From assembly GCA_023428365.1 (NCBI GenBank), contig JAEYYQ010000418.1:1-9866 (forward strand): a DNA stretch of 9,866 nt, in the 5' to 3' direction. A program made the position numbers and the translations under genes. Every line of letters starts with the position of its first letter. The stretch's first letter is position 1. This document shows, in pieces, positions 7,140 through 9,866 of the stretch. The DNA comes from Pseudomonadota bacterium (GTDB lineage Bacteria; Pseudomonadota; Alphaproteobacteria; Rhizobiales; Hyphomicrobiaceae). A model generated the notes under the pieces. That model did no database searches and was not told the origin of the DNA. It saw nothing but the letters and a program-made list of their open reading frames with translations.

Positions 7140-7167
7140 GTCGTCAAGCGGAATGTGGATCAAATAC

Positions 7168-9762
7168 ATGAACGCGCACGATGCAGGCCTGTCAGATCAG
7201 GGCTCACCGGCCCCGAATGACACCTTGCGCCCGGCGAAGCTGGTGATGGCACCCGAGCGCGCCGCGGCAGCTTACCCCAATGCACTGAGTTTCTCCCGCA
7301 GCACGCTTCGCAAGATGCTGCGCGAGCGCTGGCGCATCGAATTGGCGCGCATCGAGCTCGATCCAGAAGGACGAGGGGAGGCGATCTACAGGATTACGGC
7401 CGGCAACGTCGTGTTCACCTTCTTCGCGATCTCCAAGGTGTTTCCGCCCGGCGCGAAGGTCGATCGCAGCTTTGGCATCAACTGGGATGTGAGCGCTGCA
7501 ATCTGCCAGGGCGACTGGACGCCGGAGCGCGAGGCAATTCTGCGTGAGGAAATCCCAAAACAGTACGACGGCCGTTACGACGCCGATGTTTTATGTTTCT
7601 GCCGCGGCAATCGCAGCGAGCGCATCTTCGACGAGGTCGTTGATGCGCTGGGAGCCGGCACGCAGCCCGATACCGCGATGCTGGCCAGCGTCGGGTACAT
7701 CCTCCGGTCCACGGCTTTCGCAGGCAATGGCCTGTTCGGCATGACACCATTTGAAGGGCTCGGCTCCGATCATCCGCTCGGCGCCCCCTATCATGCGCAG
7801 ATCCTCGCCGCCTTCATGCTGCGCGAATTCGTATTCGATCTGGTGGATTCGATTGCTCTGGCACGCGGTAGTCAGGCGGTGAAGCTGGATCGCAAGCTGA
7901 AGCGTTATCTTGGCGTCGGCAATTCAGCGGGACTGGGGCTTATCCCGTTTCTGGCCAACCATCCGCGGATCGTCGACCGTTGGGTCCGAACTCATGAAGA
8001 GGCCCTCGCGGGTGCCCGTGCGCGACCCATCTCGTCGCTTGATCCGCTCGCGACCCGTTATCTCGGATTGGTCGACAAGGCAGCTACGTATTTCAGCGAA
8101 GATCCTCGTGACGGGAACGGGATTTTTGCCAGCTTCGAGCAACTGGGCGCCGAATTCAAACTGATCGGCACGCGAATGCGCGAGCAGTTCGAGCGTCAGC
8201 CAAAGCCCGTTCTTTGGTCGTCGGTGATCGATCCAGCTTGCGCGGGATTGCATCTGGAGGCCGCCGAAATTGTCAGCGGATTGCTGCTGGAACTCTATCC
8301 CGATCTCGTCGAACGTGGCGAGGCTGCCATGGCCGCGAACGAGACCATCGATTTCGATCCCGACATGACGGTCGCTGAGCTGCGCGACATCACGGAACAG
8401 GATTTCGCCTGGCTCAACGACTGCAATCCGGGCGCTTCCGAAGAAGCGAAGTACTTCTGGTACTATCCGGTGGAGGCACCTTACGAACCTCGCCGTGGCG
8501 TACGCGGGCGCGGCCTGGGATACGAATACGAGACCCCGATGGATCTGCCGCGCAACCTCGCTGCGCTGAGCAGAACCTTGGCGAACTCTCCCGGCGACAT
8601 GACCGTCGCCGAACTGACAGCACGGCATCCGAACCACCGCGCCACCATCTGTCGCGTACAGTCCACGGCCGGCTTTGACTACGCCGATCTGCATCAGAAT
8701 TATATCGCTGACGGCTTCACTCCGTTCGCTGCATGTCGCTTTCTGTTGTCGTTCTATGGCATGGAGAAATTCGATCCGCGCCTGCCGCGTTCGACCAAGG
8801 GCGCGCTGCTGCAAGGCGCGCCTCTTGCCGACGAGATCGAGAACGGCATCGACGGCGAGTGGCCCTTTCCATTGGTCCCGCAGTTTTCGGCCAGGTCATC
8901 GGCATTCGCACTAACTCCGCTGCGGTCGCTGGAGTCGCCGGAAGTTTCCGCTAAAGCCATTCAGCAGCTTGCGTCCGAAGCTGAAGAGCCGATCGTCCAG
9001 CGCGATGCAACGCACATCTTCCCGCTCGAACTGCGCAAGCTGTTCACGAAGGCGCTTCTCTCTCAAGGCTGCACCTTTGGTGTCGCCGAGGACATCACGC
9101 GCCTGATGCAAACAGCAATGACGCTTGGATCGGACAGTCTCGAACAGGTTCTCGATTGTTTCGATCATTGGTCTCCCGCGGCTGTACCCCAGTTCGTCTC
9201 GCCGCTGAGAATCGATGCAGCGTGCGGTCCAGCCTTCACATGTCTACCGTCTGCGATGGATTTGGCACGCACCGCGGCACAAGCCGGTGGTGCTGCTGTC
9301 TGCCGGATCGACAAAGCGCAATCCTCACCGCTTCTTGGAGCCGCTATTCTCGGCGCTGCGCGCCGCGGTTTTCTCAGCGTCATTGCCGACTGCAATACCG
9401 GCGAGACCTGGGCCTCCGGCATGGGGCAATCCGGTCCCTGGCTCATGAAGTCCCCCAACCCGTGGCAGCCGCCGGCAAGCGACACGCCGCTGGCACAACA
9501 CCTCGCTCGTCTGCTCGGCGCGATCCGCGTCGCCGATGGAGCCAGCGTCGTTGTCGCCTGTGAAAAGGCCACGAGCTCTATGGACCCGGAAAGGATCAGT
9601 TGCGCCCGCAGCTGGAACGCGGCCGAGATCGAACGCGCGATCATGGTCATGAATACAGCGGGCCTGCCGGTCACTCCGGCGACATTCAAACGCTTGTTCA
9701 CGCTCGCCAAACGCGCTTTGGTACCCGAACACATCGAAAAGCAGATCAATCCGGCTACGTGA
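7168..9762 (+). CDS. Large uncharacterised two-part protein with DUF3726-like C-terminus
   Basis: An 864-aa protein with no signal peptide and no membrane segment, so probably cytoplasmic. I do not recognise the first 590 or so residues. Visible features are a glycine-rich GVGNSAGLGLIPF (249-261), an aromatic patch KYFWYYPVEAPYEP (from 428) and a well-ordered segment YADLHQNYIADGFTPF (from 505). From about residue 618, the pattern FPLELRKLFTKALLSQG followed by FGVAED resembles DUF3726 proteins (small, function unknown), so this may be a fusion. Starts: ATG 7168 (GTGGA 8 nt upstream) is preferred because it leaves the operator upstream. TTG 7135 (GAGGTG at 7122-7127, 7 nt away) and ATG 7153 are in frame and possible; TTG 7135 would put the start codon inside the operator. 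It is divergent from the M24/transporter operon and coupled to an FAD oxidoreductase downstream, so a role in the same pathway is likely. No catalytic motif identified. Confidence 0.85.
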   Translation: MNAHDAGLSDQGSPAPNDTLRPAKLVMAPERAAAAYPNALSFSRSTLRKMLRERWRIELARIELDPEGRGEAIYRITAGNVVFTFFAISKVFPPGAKVDRSFGINWDVSAAICQGDWTPEREAILREEIPKQYDGRYDADVLCFCRGNRSERIFDEVVDALGAGTQPDTAMLASVGYILRSTAFAGNGLFGMTPFEGLGSDHPLGAPYHAQILAAFMLREFVFDLVDSIALARGSQAVKLDRKLKRYLGVGNSAGLGLIPFLANHPRIVDRWVRTHEEALAGARARPISSLDPLATRYLGLVDKAATYFSEDPRDGNGIFASFEQLGAEFKLIGTRMREQFERQPKPVLWSSVIDPACAGLHLEAAEIVSGLLLELYPDLVERGEAAMAANETIDFDPDMTVAELRDITEQDFAWLNDCNPGASEEAKYFWYYPVEAPYEPRRGVRGRGLGYEYETPMDLPRNLAALSRTLANSPGDMTVAELTARHPNHRATICRVQSTAGFDYADLHQNYIADGFTPFAACRFLLSFYGMEKFDPRLPRSTKGALLQGAPLADEIENGIDGEWPFPLVPQFSARSSAFALTPLRSLESPEVSAKAIQQLASEAEEPIVQRDATHIFPLELRKLFTKALLSQGCTFGVAEDITRLMQTAMTLGSDSLEQVLDCFDHWSPAAVPQFVSPLRIDAACGPAFTCLPSAMDLARTAAQAGGAAVCRIDKAQSSPLLGAAILGAARRGFLSVIADCNTGETWASGMGQSGPWLMKSPNPWQPPASDTPLAQHLARLLGAIRVADGASVVVACEKATSSMDPERISCARSWNAAEIERAIMVMNTAGLPVTPATFKRLFTLAKRALVPEHIEKQINPAT

Positions 9763-9770
9763 GGTCACAG

Positions 9771-9866
9771 GTGTCGCGGGGAAATTTCACCAGCATTTGG
9801 GCAGCCACAGCCAACGTCCCTGCCGCCGCTTATGACCGCCTGAACGATCAGGTCGAAGCCGATGTC
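9771..9866 (+). CDS. FAD-dependent oxidoreductase (DadA/DAO type), N-terminal fragment, GTG start
   Basis: Thirty-two codons are visible before the window ends. They read MSRGNFTSIWAATANVPAAA followed by YDRLNDQVEADV. The W-A-A-T-A start, a short Pro/Ala linker and a closing ADV match the N-termini of DAO-family flavoenzymes (D-amino-acid, sarcosine or gamma-glutamylputrescine oxidase-like), where ADV leads directly into the beta strand and GxGxxG loop that bind FAD. That loop lies just outside the window, so the call rests on the leader alone. GAGG (9761-9764) overlaps the stop codon of the upstream gene (9760-9762), 6 nt before GTG, giving an 8-bp gap and likely translational coupling. Expected role: oxidation of an amine or N-substituted amino acid made from the imported compound. 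Confidence 0.65.
   Translation, partial: MSRGNFTSIWAATANVPAAAYDRLNDQVEADV

Noticed and set aside
7017..7167. Sigma-70 style promoters for the two divergent genes
   Set aside because: Candidate -35 boxes (for example TTGATG leftward, TTGCGT rightward) have no acceptable -10 at 16-18 bp, so no specific promoter is claimed.
7924..8814. 296-aa leftward open frame inside the large rightward gene
   Set aside because: The rightward frame is uninterrupted over the whole gene, and the leftward translation resembles no family and lacks a convincing ribosome binding site.

Overview
The window looks like chromosomal or megaplasmid DNA from a GC-rich (about 60% by eye) Gram-negative bacterium, most likely an alphaproteobacterium. 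I base this on tight operon packing, codon usage dominated by G/C third positions, a Tat-exported binding protein with a polyamine-type ABC transporter, and the family mix. Genus cannot be told from the sequence. I see no rRNA, tRNA, insertion sequence, phage gene or CRISPR array.

Layout. The left 7.0 kb is one leftward gene train, transcribed from about 7016 towards 1: an M24 'pita-bread' hydrolase, a Tat-exported COG0687-type substrate-binding protein, two inner-membrane permeases (4-bp overlap), an ABC ATPase, a short remnant of a metal-dependent hydrolase C-terminus, a LacI-family regulator, and the first 206 codons of an M19 (membrane dipeptidase) family protein that runs off the left edge. 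A 151-bp divergent intergenic region (7017-7167) carries a good LacI-family operator and a tandem 11-bp repeat. To its right, reading rightward, are a large uncharacterised protein (864 aa from the preferred start, C-terminal part resembling DUF3726) and, coupled to it by a ribosome binding site placed over its stop codon, the first 32 codons of what looks like a DadA/DAO-type FAD-dependent amine oxidoreductase that runs off the right edge.

How the parts may work together (inference). The locus reads as a regulated uptake-and-catabolism cluster for a small nitrogenous compound: periplasmic capture and ABC import, intracellular hydrolysis or lyase steps by the M24 and M19 proteins, and flavin-dependent oxidation of an amine, with the embedded LacI-type protein switching both divergent transcripts. 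The notable point is that both 'peptidases' lack canonical metal ligands: the M24 protein has Gly in place of the first Asp, and the M19 protein lacks the HxD motif and the bridging Glu. They are therefore unlikely to act as classical Xaa-Pro peptidase and dipeptidase. The M24 fold has known non-peptidase members (creatinase, ectoine hydrolase DoeA, DMSP lyase DddP). Together with the large unknown protein this makes a plausible undescribed catabolic system whose substrate cannot be read from the sequence.
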